The notes: generated by a model not told the origin, from the sequence alone. 64,000 nt of DNA from VAZQ01 sp963816745 (GCA_963816745.1 CAWFLQ010000006.1:1922001-1986000); one strand, 5' to 3'; numbered from the stretch's first letter, positions 40,330 to 49,930 are shown. A program made the numbers and translations.

Positions 40330-42329
40330 TCACTCCGCGTCGCCGCTGCCGCGAATGCCCATGCGGTCGAGCGCAGCGCGCTGGTCGGTCGGCATCGCGA
40401 CGCTCGGGCCGGCCGGTGGCGGCGCCGCTTCCGCCGCAGGCGCCGGCGCGCGCCGGTGCGACCGCTCCCACAGCAGCATCAGCACCGCCGCCGCGGCGCC
40501 GGCGATGTTGAGCCAGCGCGCAGCGGCAAAAGCGCCGACCGGGAGCAGCAGGCAAATGCCGACGATGCCGTGGACGAGCCGATCGACGATGCCGAGCGGA
40601 CGCACGGAATAGGCCATCACCGCCGCCGAGATCAGCCAGACGCCGGCCACCGCCGTCACGGAGTCGATGACGATGAAGACAGGATCGCCCTTCAGCAGCA
40701 GCGTGCCGGAAAAGACGAACAGGAACGGGATGACGAACAAGGTCCAGCCGAACGCCATCGCCATCCATCCTGTCTTGTTGCGGATCGGCGCCGGCCAGAT
40801 TGGCGGCGACGAAGGCGGCGACCGCGACCGGCGGCGAGATCACCGACAGGCAGCCGTAGTAGAGAATGAACATGTGCGCCGCCATCGGCTCGATGCCCAT
40901 CTGGACCAGCGTCGGCGCCACCAGCGTCGCCAGCAGGATGTAGCAGCCGACGGTGGGGAGGCCGGCGCCCAGGATGATGTTGGCGATGGCGGCGACGACC
41001 AGCAGCGCCAGCAGGCTGCCGCCGGCGAGCTGGATCAGCACCAGGCTGAGCGTGAATCCGGCGCCGGAATAGTTGAGCGCGCCGATCATGATGCCGGCGG
41101 CGGCGCCGATCATGAACAGGTCGATCACGGAGGTGCCGGTATCGCGCAGCATCTCGTAGAGATCGCGGACGCCGATGCGCTTGCCCTGGAACGGAAGATC
41201 AGGAGCGCCAGCGCCGAGCGCCGCCGCGATCGCCAGCAGGCCCGCGCCTTCGGCTTCCTCGCCGCCCCAGAACAGGGCGTAGATCAGGACCGCGAACGGG
41301 ATCGGGAAGTGCCAGCCGGCCTTCAGCACCGTCGCGAGACTTCGGAATTTGCTCCGGCTCCATCGGCCGGATGTTGCTGCGCGCGGCCTCGAGGTCGACC
41401 TGGATGAACAGCGCGATGTAGAACAGGATCGCCGGGATGGTGGCGGCAAGCGCGACCTCGGCATAGGGCACCCGCAGGAACTCGGCCATGACGAAGGCGG
41501 CGATGCCCATGACCGGCGGCATGATCTGCCCGCCGGTCGAGGCGTTGGCCTCGATGGCGGCGGCCAGGTGGCGGCCGGAATCCGACGCGGATCATCAAGG
41601 GAATGGTGACGACACCGACGGTGATGATGTTCGAGACCACGTTGCCGGAAATGGTGCCGAACAGCGACGAGCCGATGATGGCGACCTTGGCCGGCCCGCC
41701 GCGATAGCGGCCCATCAGCGCGAGCGAGATGTCGGTGAAGAAGTGCAGCTCCGCCCGATTTCAGCAGCACGTTGCCGAACAGGACGAAGATGACGACGAC
41801 GCCCGACACGATCTTGAGCGTGATGCCGAGGACCGCGGTGGAATCCCAGACGGAATAGTAGGTCAGCCGGTCGAATGGGATCGATTTGGCGGCGAACTCG
41901 CCGGGCAGATGGCCGGCGACCAGCGCCAGCACGAAGAAGAAGATGGTGGTGTAGAGCAGGCCCGTTCCGGTGGTGCGCCGCAATCCTTCCAGGATGAGAA
42001 GGATCATGCCGCCCGCGACGACCAGGCCGTCCCAGGGGCGCGCGTGCACCAGCTCCGACAGCGCGGGAAAGCGGAACAGCGATGTAGACGGCGCCCGCAA
42101 ACGACGTCAGTGCGGCAACAAGGTCGTACCACGGCACCGGCCCCTCGCGGCCGCGCTTGCCGCCGTCCGCCGGCACGTGGAGAAACAACAGCGGCATGGC
42201 GAGCGCGAGCAGCCCGGCGAGATACTGCTCGGTGTAGAGCGCGAGCCCGAGCTTGCGGAACACGTCGGCTGCCACCGCGACCGCGGCGCAGGTCAATGCG
42301 ACCGCCAGCACATTCGCCAGTTTCCCCAT
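40330..42329 (-). CDS. Fused TRAP transporter permease (DctQM-type), five frameshifts
   Basis: Pieces in successive frames build one large membrane protein: MGKLANVLAVALTCAAVAVA, RPWDGLVVAGGMILLILEGL, FTDISLALMGRYRGGPAKVA with SLFGTISGNVVSNIITVGVV, IEANASTGGQIMPPVMGIAA, LIQLAGGSLLALLVVAAIAN and GLPTVGCYILLATLVAPTLV. These are signatures of the fused TRAP permease that pairs with TAXI receptors. The frame changes five times (about 42082, 41755, 41572, 41345 and 40786), every time in the same direction, as with one extra base. After correction it is about 665 residues. Either this stretch is badly sequenced or the gene is decayed. Confidence 0.85.
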
Positions 42330-42460
42330 GCCGCCTTGGTCCGTCGCCTTGGTCCCCTTGCCGATACCTTGATATCACATCGGTGCCGTCGGTCCTTGGG
42401 CCGCCTGTACGACAATGCTACGCTTGTGCTGGTTTTCACAATGACCGGAGCTCATCCGTG

Positions 42461-43435
42461 ATGGCTCGTATGCTCATCTGTGCCGTGCTGGCGCTCGGTG
42501 CTGCTTCGATCATATCCGAGCGTGCCGCGGCGCAAACTTACCCCGACCGGCTGATCAAGATGGTGGTGCCGTATCCGGCCGGCGGGCCGATCGACCTCAC
42601 CGCGCGGCTGCTGGCGCAGCGTCTCGGGCCGATCCTCGGGCAGACCGTGATCATCGAGAACCGCGGGGGCGCCGGCGGCGCACTCGGCACCAAGGCCGTC
42701 GCCGCTGCCGAGCCCGATGGCTACACGCTGCTGTTCGGCAATGCGAGCGCGCTGGTGGTGGGGCCCGCGGTCTATCGCTTCCGCGACTACGACACCGTCA
42801 AGCATTTCACGGCCATTGCGAAAGTGACGGAAGGTTATGAAGTGCTTGTCGTTGCGCCGGATTTCCCGCCCAGGAACGTCCAGGAGCTCATCGCCTATTC
42901 CAAGGCCAATCCCGGCAAGCTCAATTTCGGCTCCATGGGCTACGGCAATCTCACGCATCTGGTGGCGGAGCTGTTCAAGCTGCGGACCGGAACCGACTTT
43001 GTCCACGTCCCCTACAAGGGCTCGCCGGAAGCGGTGGCCGGCATCGTCGCCGGCCAGGTGCACATTCTGTTCGGGGAAGTTGCGGGGCTGCTGCCGCACG
43101 TGCGAGACGGCAAGATCCGCGCGCTCGGGGTGTCGAGCGTGGCGCGCAACGCGCTTGCGCCGGAGCTGCCGACGCTGATCGAAGGCGGGCTGCCGGATTT
43201 CGTGGCGCTCACGTTCACCGGCGTGGTGGCGCCGGCCGGCACGCCGGCGCCGATCGTCGACAAGCTCAATGCCGCGATCAACGACGCGCTCAAGAGCCCG
43301 GACGCAGTCGCCGCATTGGGCAAGCTCGGCGCGGAGGTGCGCACGGGATCGCCGTCGGATTTCGGCGCCTTCATTGCAAAGGAACGAGACAAGTGGGTCG
43401 ACGTGGTGACCAAGACCGGCATCAAGGCGGAGTAG
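42461..43435 (+). CDS. Tripartite tricarboxylate transporter receptor (Bug family)
   Basis: A 324-residue Bug receptor with signal peptide MARMLICAVLALGAASIISE and cleavage near AAAQT. The mature part opens YPDRLIKMVVPYPAGGPIDL; VIIENRGGAGGALGTKAVAA, AEPDGYTLLFGNA and NLTHLVAELFKLRTGTDFVH follow. It lies across a repeat block, convergent with the tctBA genes that start at 45639 on the other strand, and is the closest receptor to the only TctA/TctB pair in the window, so partnership is plausible. A GTG three bases upstream is an alternative start. Confidence 0.92.
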   Translation: MARMLICAVLALGAASIISERAAAQTYPDRLIKMVVPYPAGGPIDLTARLLAQRLGPILGQTVIIENRGGAGGALGTKAVAAAEPDGYTLLFGNASALVVGPAVYRFRDYDTVKHFTAIAKVTEGYEVLVVAPDFPPRNVQELIAYSKANPGKLNFGSMGYGNLTHLVAELFKLRTGTDFVHVPYKGSPEAVAGIVAGQVHILFGEVAGLLPHVRDGKIRALGVSSVARNALAPELPTLIEGGLPDFVALTFTGVVAPAGTPAPIVDKLNAAINDALKSPDAVAALGKLGAEVRTGSPSDFGAFIAKERDKWVDVVTKTGIKAE

Positions 43436-43454
43436 CAATTTCGCAACATACGCT

Positions 43455-43672
43455 CCTCCCTCTCCGCCCTCAGCCTGAGGAGCGCGCCTGCTGCGCTCGT
43501 TCGGCAAAATCGCACTTGCGTGCGCGCGTCTCGAAGGCGGGGGCGGCCTGGCTTGTGCCGCGGCCCCATGCTTCGAGACGCATCGCAGCGCGGCCGAGTT
43601 TGTGGAGAGGCATGTGCCCGCTTCGCGCTGCGATGCTCCTCAGCATGAGGGCCGATGGAGAGACGCGCTCGC
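43455..43672. repeat. Intergenic inverted repeat block between Bug receptor and tctA
   Basis: The left end CCCTCAGCCTGAGGAGCGCG and the right end GCGATGCTCCTCAGCATGAG are nearly inverse of each other (CTGAGGAGC/GCTCCTCAG). Inside, GCGTCTCGAAGGC and GCTTCGAGACGC pair as well. It has no coding potential and sits between two convergent genes. Sequences like CCTCATGCTGAGGAGC are common intergenic repeats in Bradyrhizobium-like genomes (general knowledge). Confidence 0.75.
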
Positions 43673-43676
43673 TGTC

Positions 43677-45185
43677 CTAATCCTGAAATGCTTCCTCGCG
43701 GCCCTTGCGGATCTTCGGCAGCAGCACAGCTGCCAGCAGCAGGGCCGCGAACAGCAGTAGCCCGGCGCTGATCGGCCGCTGCAGAAACGTCAGGGGATTG
43801 CCGCGTGCGAGCAGCATCGCCGTGCGCAGCTTCTCCTCCAGCAGCGGGCCGAGCACGAAGCCGAGCGCCAGCGGCGCCGGCTCGCAGCCGAGCTTGAACA
43901 GCACGTAGCCGAGGATGCCGAAGCCGGCGGCGAGCACGACCTCGAACGTCGAATTGTGCACGCTGTAGATGCCGATGCTGCTGAACAGCAGGATCGCGGG
44001 AAACAGCAGCCGGTAGGGCACGCGCAACAGCCGCACCCACAGCCCGATCAGCGGCAGATTGATGATGACCAGCATCGCGTTGCCCATCCACATGCTGGCA
44101 ATCAGCCCCCAGAACAGCTCCGGACGCTGGTCGAGCACCTCCGGGCCCGGCCGGATGCCATGGATCATCATGGCGCCGATCATCACGGCCATGACCGCGT
44201 TGGGCGGGATGCCGAGCGTAAGCATCGGGATGAACGCGGTCTGCGCGCCGGCATTGTTGGCGGATTCCGGTCCGGCGACGCCCTCGACTGCGCCGTTGCC
44301 GAAGCGGGTGGGGTCCTTCGCCAGCTTGCGTTCGAGCGAATAGGCCGCAAAGGCGCTGAGCACCGCGCCGCCGCCGGGCAGCACGCCGAGGACGCAGCCG
44401 AGGATCGTGCCGCGCACCGAGGCCGGCCAGGCCAGGCGGAAATCCTCGCGCGTCGGCCATAGCCGCTGGATCTTCGCCTTGAGAACGGAGACGGTCTGCG
44501 CGTCCTCGCCCTTCTCGAGGCTTGCGATGATGCTGCCGAAGCCGAATATGCCGACCGCGATCGAGACGAAGTCGATGCCGTCGAACAGGTCGGGCGCGCC
44601 GAAGGTAAAGCGCTGCAACCCGGTATGGACGTCGGTGCCGACCAGGCCGAACAGCAGCCCGATCACGATCATCGCCAGCGCCTTGGCGACGGAGCCGCGC
44701 GCCATCACCACGGCCGCGACCAGGCCGAGCACCATCAGCGAGAAATATTCCGCCGCCGTGAAGGTGACGGCGAGCGCGGTCAGCGGCGTCACCAGCGCGG
44801 CGATCACGATGGTGGCGACCGAGCCGGCGAAGAACGAGCCGAGCGCCGCCACCGCCAGCGCCGATCCGGCGCGACCCTGCCGCGCCATCTCGTGGCCGTC
44901 GATGCAGGTGACGACGGCCGAGCTTTCGCCCGGCAGGTTCACCAGGATGGCCGTGGTCGAGCCGCCGTATTGCGCGCCGTAGTAGATCGCGGAGAGCATG
45001 ATCAGCGCGGTGATCGGCTCGAGGTAGAAGGTGATCGGCAGCAGCATCGACAGGGTCGCGAGCGGCCCGATGCCGGGCAGCACGCCGATCAATGTGCCGA
45101 TCAGGCTGCCCAGCAGCGCGAACGCCAGATTCATCGGCTTGAGCGCGGTCGCCATCCCGAGGGCGAGGTTGGCGAACAGATCCAC
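43677..45185 (-). CDS. tctA: Tripartite tricarboxylate transporter large membrane subunit
   Basis: TctA (502 residues) is the large, multi-helix permease of the TTT family. The conserved block LLGSLIGTLIGVLPGIGPLATLSMLL at the N-terminus and GGAVLSAFAAYSLERKLAKD with GAVEGVAGPESANNAGAQTA in the centre are diagnostic. It exchanges or imports a carboxylate bound by a Bug receptor. It starts with GTG at 45185, one base after the tctB stop (45187), so the two are coupled. About 12 membrane segments are expected. Several Bug receptors in the window could dock to it; which one is not determinable from sequence. Confidence 0.96.
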   Translation of the reverse strand: MDLFANLALGMATALKPMNLAFALLGSLIGTLIGVLPGIGPLATLSMLLPITFYLEPITALIMLSAIYYGAQYGGSTTAILVNLPGESSAVVTCIDGHEMARQGRAGSALAVAALGSFFAGSVATIVIAALVTPLTALAVTFTAAEYFSLMVLGLVAAVVMARGSVAKALAMIVIGLLFGLVGTDVHTGLQRFTFGAPDLFDGIDFVSIAVGIFGFGSIIASLEKGEDAQTVSVLKAKIQRLWPTREDFRLAWPASVRGTILGCVLGVLPGGGAVLSAFAAYSLERKLAKDPTRFGNGAVEGVAGPESANNAGAQTAFIPMLTLGIPPNAVMAVMIGAMMIHGIRPGPEVLDQRPELFWGLIASMWMGNAMLVIINLPLIGLWVRLLRVPYRLLFPAILLFSSIGIYSVHNSTFEVVLAAGFGILGYVLFKLGCEPAPLALGFVLGPLLEEKLRTAMLLARGNPLTFLQRPISAGLLLFAALLLAAVLLPKIRKGREEAFQD

Positions 45186-45186
45186 C

Positions 45187-45639
45187 TCAGAGCTCCGGCC
45201 AGATCGGGATCGGCAGGCCGATGCCCCAGATGAATATCGCCGTGGCCATGACGGCGAGCAACACGGCCACCGCCACCATCTCCAAGGCTCTCACTTGCGG
45301 GCTGGCGAAGCCGCCGATCATGGTGATGAGCACGGTCGCGAGTACGAGCCCCAGCGTCTGAATCGAATAGGCGAAGGCGACGATCGCGGCTGTGACCAGC
45401 AGGACCGGCCGCAGCCGCACGGCGGTGAGGGCAGGGCCGTCGACGACGAGGGAGCGCAGCGTCACGAACAGCCCGATGAGAGCGAGCAGCAGGCAGAGCA
45501 GGCGGGGAAAATATCCCGAGCTCATGCGCACCGCCGTGCCTGTCGGATAATCCCACGCCACCCACAGCGTGCCGCCCGCGATCGCCAGAAAGAACAGCCC
45601 GGCTGCGAGGTCCTGCGGATTGCGGACGCGGATGCGCAT
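45187..45639 (-). CDS. tctB: Tripartite tricarboxylate transporter small membrane subunit
   Basis: TctB (150 residues) is the small four-helix subunit: DLAAGLFFLAIAGGTLWVAW, then SSGYFPRLLCLLLALIGLFV, LLVTAAIVAFAYSIQTLGLV with LATVLITMIGG, and VAVLLAVMATAIFIWGIGLP. The motif MSSGYFPRLL is typical of the family. Start MRIRVRNPQD at 45639 is chosen; upstream ATG starts would add a stretch that is not conserved. It precedes tctA with a one-base gap. No Bug receptor gene is in the same operon, which is somewhat unusual, since tctCBA order is common. Confidence 0.93.
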   Translation of the reverse strand: MRIRVRNPQDLAAGLFFLAIAGGTLWVAWDYPTGTAVRMSSGYFPRLLCLLLALIGLFVTLRSLVVDGPALTAVRLRPVLLVTAAIVAFAYSIQTLGLVLATVLITMIGGFASPQVRALEMVAVAVLLAVMATAIFIWGIGLPIPIWPEL

Positions 45640-45695
45640 GGTGTGGTCCTGTTCTGTGCGTCCGCGAAACTTGCTCAGTCTGCTCCCTCCCCCAA

Positions 45696-45862
45696 TCAAA
45701 CCCCGGCTTGCCGGGGTTTGATCACTTCTAAACTAGCCGGAAGCGGGCGGGCCCGCAGCCGGCCGGGGGAGGGTTGGGGAGGGGGGTGGTGCGGTGATGC
45801 TCGGTGGTGCCACATAGCGCCACCCCCACCCCCAACCCCTCCCCACAAGGGGGAGGGGAGCT
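45696..45862. repeat. Hairpin plus G-run-rich repeat between tctB and CocE-like gene
   Basis: TCAAACCCCGGC (45696-45707) and GCCGGGGTTTGA (45710-45721) form a perfect 12-bp hairpin with a TT loop. Further right, GGGGGAGGGTTGGGGAGGGG (about 45765-45786) and the inverse CCACCCCCACCCCCAACCCC follow. The G-runs could form a G-quadruplex on one strand. It lies downstream of the CocE-like gene (minus strand) and upstream of tctB, and may mark the end of the first transcript. Confidence 0.75.
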
Positions 45863-45904
45863 CACCGCACTTGTGGCACGTAACGTGAATCAAATCGAGA
45901 TCGG

Positions 45905-47590
45905 TTACTTCCCCGGAATGATCGGCACCAGCAGGAACGACTCCTTGTCGCCGCCGGAATGGATCGTGTTCTCCCCGTCGTTGTAGTCGGCGTGGTAGTG
46001 CGTGTAGGGCGCGCTGCCGATGCCGTCGCGCGGCTCGATGTCGAGGCGAATGCGATGGCCCTTCTTGAACACCATCGAGGTCGGCCAGATCTCCACCTGC
46101 ACCTGTACGAGCTCATCAGGCTCGAGCCACAGCCGCCGCAGATGCTTGTGATAGGGGCGATACGGCCGTGACAGCTTGGTGTCGAGCTCGCGGTGCGAGA
46201 CCCGCAGCCAGCCCTTCGCCACCGGCACCGGCTGGCCCTGCTGCCCGACCTCGAGCACGTCCTCGCCGTCGGGGTCGATGTTGCGCAGCGTGAGGAGCAG
46301 ATCCATGTCCTCGGTCGTGCTCGACACCCAGAGCTGCGCGGCGAGCGGGCCGGTGATCTCCGTATCCGCTTCGAGCGGCGGCGTCATCAGCGAGATGCCG
46401 AGCCCGCTGCCGGTTGCATGCGATGACGACGGTGCCGATGCATGCCCGGCGTGGGAGGCGCCGGTGGCGGAATAGCTGCGCGAGGCCGCGGTCGTCGGCT
46501 TGGTGCGCGAGAGCGTGCCGGCCACGCCGTCGGCGCCGTCCGACAGATCGAGATAGAGCCTAGTCCACTCCGTGCGCGCCAGCGGCCATTCGTTCTCGTG
46601 GCGGAAATGGTACTCGCCGTGGCCGGTGCGGATCGCGAGCTTGACCGGCGGCTCCTGCATCACGCCATTGTCGATGTCCTTGAGCCAGTGGTCGAAGAAG
46701 CGCAACTGATCGCGCCGCCCGTCCTCGCTGTAGAACGGATGGAAGTGCGTGCCGCAGTGGATGCGCAGCTTCTTGTGCTTCGACGCCGCGCGCGTATAGC
46801 CCTCGGTGGCGCCGCGCAGGTGCAGGCCCATGCCCGACCAGTTGCCGACCGCCCACATCGGCAGGTCGATGTTCTCCCATTGCGCCTGCTGGCCCTTGAA
46901 CGCGCCGCTGTCGAGGCTGTGGCGCATGAACCGCCACAGCACGTTGTCCTGGAAGGTGTCGGGGTTGTTCTGGTAGGCGCGGCCGAGCAGGTGGTGCGCC
47001 ATGTGCGTGGTGTACCAGCCGCAGATGAAGCCATTGGCGAAGATGCCGCCGTGATAGAGGATGTCGCGGTATTGGTCGGCGGCGCCTTCCCACGGCACGA
47101 TGCATTTGAGTGACGGCGGCTTGAGGTTCGCCACCCACCATTGCGTGCGCGCGAAGAACGAGATGCCGATGGTGGCGACGCGGCCGTTGCTCCAGGGCTG
47201 GTGGCCTGCCCATTCGATGGCGTCGTAGAAATCGACCGCCTCCTGTGGCGAGTAGAGCACGGACTGTCCGGGCGAGTTGCCGGAGCCGCGCTCGTCGACT
47301 CGCACGCAGATATAGCCGCGCGGCACCCACCATTCCGGGTTCACCGTCTCCCAGTTCATGTAGGGGTTGGGTTCTTCCTCCAGATCGTCCGGCGGAACCC
47401 AGAGCTTGTCCTTCTGGTAGATGCCCATGTTGATGAGGACCGGAAAATGCCCGTCGCCGTCGGGTCGGAAAACGTCCGCCTTGAGCATGGCGCCGTCCCG
47501 CATCGGAATGTCAACGTCCTTCTCGACCTTCAGTTTGTATTCGGGCTCGGATTGACGGGTCTCTTTACGCGTTACGACCTGTTCTTGCAC
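45905..47590 (-). CDS. CocE/NonD family hydrolase
   Basis: The 561-residue protein belongs to the CocE/X-Pro dipeptidyl-peptidase S15 family. The nucleophile is S144 in VATIGISFFARTQWWVA. The N-terminal IPMRDGAMLKADVFRP, then GYICVRVDERGSGNSPGQ, and the C-terminal jelly-roll (MVFKKGHRIRLDIEPRDGIG) are typical. Such enzymes cleave esters or amides; physiological substrates of most members are unknown. A low-complexity Ser/Ala/His stretch (SYSATGASHAGHASAPSSSH) lies in the middle and may be a loop insertion. The gene is 33 bp upstream of nothing conserved; the Bug receptor next to it (47624) is on the same strand and may be in the same operon, suggesting uptake and hydrolysis of an ester. Confidence 0.88.
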   Translation of the reverse strand: MQEQVVTRKETRQSEPEYKLKVEKDVDIPMRDGAMLKADVFRPDGDGHFPVLINMGIYQKDKLWVPPDDLEEEPNPYMNWETVNPEWWVPRGYICVRVDERGSGNSPGQSVLYSPQEAVDFYDAIEWAGHQPWSNGRVATIGISFFARTQWWVANLKPPSLKCIVPWEGAADQYRDILYHGGIFANGFICGWYTTHMAHHLLGRAYQNNPDTFQDNVLWRFMRHSLDSGAFKGQQAQWENIDLPMWAVGNWSGMGLHLRGATEGYTRAASKHKKLRIHCGTHFHPFYSEDGRRDQLRFFDHWLKDIDNGVMQEPPVKLAIRTGHGEYHFRHENEWPLARTEWTRLYLDLSDGADGVAGTLSRTKPTTAASRSYSATGASHAGHASAPSSSHATGSGLGISLMTPPLEADTEITGPLAAQLWVSSTTEDMDLLLTLRNIDPDGEDVLEVGQQGQPVPVAKGWLRVSHRELDTKLSRPYRPYHKHLRRLWLEPDELVQVQVEIWPTSMVFKKGHRIRLDIEPRDGIGSAPYTHYHADYNDGENTIHSGGDKESFLLVPIIPGK

Positions 47591-47623
47591 GGCACTCCCC
47601 CAGCACGCGTTACGCTCCGCTGA

Positions 47624-48607
47624 CTATTGCGTCTTGTCCACCATCGCTTTGGCGTCGGCGACGATCGGTTTCCAATGCTCCACGTCCTTCGCGAGCCAGT
47701 CGCGCGCCTCGTCGAGCGAGCGCGTAGGCTGCACCGTGAACTGCAGCTCCTCGAGTTGCGTCACCGCCTTGCCGGAGCCGAGAATCTCGGTAATCGCGGC
47801 GGTCATGGTCTCGAGAATCTCCTTCGGCACCGCGCGCGGGGCGAACATGGCGTTCCAGGCATTGGTGCCCAATCCCTCGAAGCCCGCCTCCTTGAAGGTG
47901 GGAACGTCCGGCAGCACCGGGAGCCGCCGCTCGCTGGTCACCGCCAGCGCCTTGAGCTTGCCGGCCTTGACCAGCGGCGTCACCGTCGCCGCGTTCTGCA
48001 AGGCGATCTGCACCGCGCCGTTGATCAGGTCGATCTGCCCGCCGCCCGCGCCGGCGCGCAGCGGGATCGCCACCAGCTTGATGCCGGTGCGCCTCTGCAG
48101 CATCAGAAAATCGATGTGCGAATAGGCGAGAATGCCGGCGGTGAGGTGATTGACCTCCCCCGGCCGCGCCCGCGCGTAGTCCACGACTTCCTGCAGCGTG
48201 TTGGGCGGAAAGTTCACTTTGCTCGCAAGGAAGACGCCGGGAACGTCGTTGAGCCGTGCCACCGGCACGAGGTCCTTGAACGGATCGAACGCCAGCGGAG
48301 GATCGCCGATCAAGGGCATGAGCAGGTTGGTGGTGATATTGCCGATCAGGAACGTGTAGCCGTCGGGCTTGGCGCGCACCGTCTCCTGCAGCGCGACGAT
48401 GCCGTTGCCGCCGGGCTTGTTCTCCACCACCACCGGCTGGCGGAATTTTTCCTTCAGGTGCTCGCCCAGGATGCGTGCGACGATGTCGGTCGCGCCGCCC
48501 GGTCCGTAGGGCACCACGATGCGGATGGGTTTCGTCGGGTAGTCCGCTGCCGACGCAGGCGCGAACGCGCCGAGCAGCAGCAATGCCGCAAGCAGCACAC
48601 GTTTCAT
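47624..48607 (-). CDS. Tripartite tricarboxylate transporter receptor (Bug family)
   Basis: A 327-residue receptor: signal peptide MKRVLLAALLLLGAFAPASA, then DYPTKPIRIVVPYGPGGATD. PVVVENKPGGNGIVALQETV and AKPDGYTFLIGNITTNLLMP follow the family pattern, and a GAGGGQIDLINGAVQIALQN segment lines the ligand cleft. It is encoded 33 bp upstream of the CocE-like hydrolase gene, on the same strand, so the two are probably co-transcribed and could serve one substrate. Ligand unknown. Confidence 0.91.
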   Translation of the reverse strand: MKRVLLAALLLLGAFAPASAADYPTKPIRIVVPYGPGGATDIVARILGEHLKEKFRQPVVVENKPGGNGIVALQETVRAKPDGYTFLIGNITTNLLMPLIGDPPLAFDPFKDLVPVARLNDVPGVFLASKVNFPPNTLQEVVDYARARPGEVNHLTAGILAYSHIDFLMLQRRTGIKLVAIPLRAGAGGGQIDLINGAVQIALQNAATVTPLVKAGKLKALAVTSERRLPVLPDVPTFKEAGFEGLGTNAWNAMFAPRAVPKEILETMTAAITEILGSGKAVTQLEELQFTVQPTRSLDEARDWLAKDVEHWKPIVADAKAMVDKTQ

Positions 48608-48696
48608 GTGATTTATTGCCTCTGCGTTTCCTTCCCAGAGGGAAGGCTAGCAGAGACGACGGCGCGCGGCTACGCGGGTGCGACGACGGTTAGCTT

Positions 48697-49821
48697 TCAC
48701 GCCGAGCCCCAGACCTCGCGCGCGGTCTCGACCACGAGGCGGAGCTTGGCGATCTCGCCGTCGACGTCCATGGTGTTGCCGCCGATGCCGCTGGAGAAGC
48801 CGCATTGCGGACTCAGCGCCAACTGCTCCAATGACGCATGCTTGGTGGCCTCGTCGATGCGGCGCTTGAGCTCGTCCTTGGTCTCGAGCTTGCCGCTCTT
48901 GGTGGTGACAAGGCCGAGCACGGCCGTTTTGCCCTTGGGCAAGAATCGCAGCGGCTCGAAGCCGCCGGCGCGCGCGCTGTCGTATTCGAGGAAATAGCCG
49001 TCGATGTTGATCTCGTTGAACAGCAAGTCCGCGATCGGCTCGTAGCCGCCCTCCGCCACCCAGGCGCCGGCGAAATTGCCGCGGCAGAGATGCATGCAGA
49101 CCGTCATGTCCTTGGGACGGTCCTTGATCGTGTCGTTGAGCAGCTTCGCATAGGTCTTCGGCAGCGAGCCCGGGTCCTCGCCGATATTGGCCACCTGCTT
49201 GCGCAGCTCCGGATCGCAGAGATAGGCCAGGTTCACCTCGTCGATCTGGAGGTAACGGCAGCCGGCCGCCGCCAGGTCGGCGATCTCCTCGCGATAGAGC
49301 CGCGCGAGGTCGTCGTAGAAGGCGGCGATGTCCGGGTAGGCCTTGGCGTCGATCGCTTCGCGGCCGCCGCGGAAATGCATGACGGTCGGCGACGGCAGCG
49401 TGATCTTCGGCGTCGCGCGCGCGATCGACACCAGGAACTTGAAATCGTCGACGAACATGCCGCCGCCCTTCGGCCGCGCCAGCTTGCCCGTCACCTGCAT
49501 GGTCGGCGGACTGTGCAGGCGGTCGCCTTCGGCGGAATGAAACTTCACCGTCAGTTTCGACGGGATCATCTGCACGTTCTGAAATTTCAGCATGAAATCC
49601 CGATGCCAGGAGTGTCGGTTGTATTCGCCGTCGGTGACGACCTTGAGCCCGATGTCCTCCTGCATGCGCACGACCTCGCGGATCGCCGCTTGCTGGATCG
49701 GCTTGAGCTCGGCGTCCGGGATTTCCTTCTTTTCCGCCTTCTCGCGCGCTTTGATCAGGGCGTCCGGCCGGATCAGGCTGCCGACATGGTCGGCGCGGAA
49801 GGGCGGCTTGGTGCGTTCCAT
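48697..49821 (-). CDS. MetE-like cobalamin-independent methyltransferase (C-terminal domain type)
   Basis: The 374-residue protein resembles only the C-terminal catalytic half of MetE. Zinc ligands correspond to H244 and C246 (VCMHLCRGN), E279 (GYFLEYD) and C340 (LSPQCGFSSG). N-terminal motifs ADHVGSLIRP and VTDGEYNRHSWHRDF fit. Stand-alone members transfer methyl groups to homocysteine from non-folate or unidentified donors, and some act in catabolic demethylation. The true donor is uncertain; calling it metE would overreach. No cobalamin riboswitch is visible in its upstream region. It is transcribed toward the Bug receptor at 47624 with an 89-bp gap. Confidence 0.86.
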   Translation of the reverse strand: MERTKPPFRADHVGSLIRPDALIKAREKAEKKEIPDAELKPIQQAAIREVVRMQEDIGLKVVTDGEYNRHSWHRDFMLKFQNVQMIPSKLTVKFHSAEGDRLHSPPTMQVTGKLARPKGGGMFVDDFKFLVSIARATPKITLPSPTVMHFRGGREAIDAKAYPDIAAFYDDLARLYREEIADLAAAGCRYLQIDEVNLAYLCDPELRKQVANIGEDPGSLPKTYAKLLNDTIKDRPKDMTVCMHLCRGNFAGAWVAEGGYEPIADLLFNEINIDGYFLEYDSARAGGFEPLRFLPKGKTAVLGLVTTKSGKLETKDELKRRIDEATKHASLEQLALSPQCGFSSGIGGNTMDVDGEIAKLRLVVETAREVWGSA

Positions 49822-49881
49822 GATTTGCGTTCCGTTGTTGTAGTTCTTGCGGGCAGCAGCCCACTATGGACTCCCGATGGC

Positions 49882-49930
49882 GCGCATGTTCTTGTCGGAA
49901 AACCGGTACCCACTTTTCCGGAACATGCGC
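49882..49930. repeat. GCGCATG-type intergenic palindromic element, copy 3 (inverted)
   Basis: GCGCATGTTC opens and GAACATGCGC closes the block; between lie CGGAAAACCGG and CCACTTTTCCG, the reverse complement of the inner parts of copies 1 and 2. It occupies most of the space between the divergent MetE-like and Bug receptor genes and so lies in a promoter region. Confidence 0.78.

Noticed and set aside
48697..49821. Riboswitch control of the MetE-like gene
   Set aside because: Its upstream region was read for B12-box elements (AGCCAGGAGACCTGCC type) and contains only a palindromic repeat.
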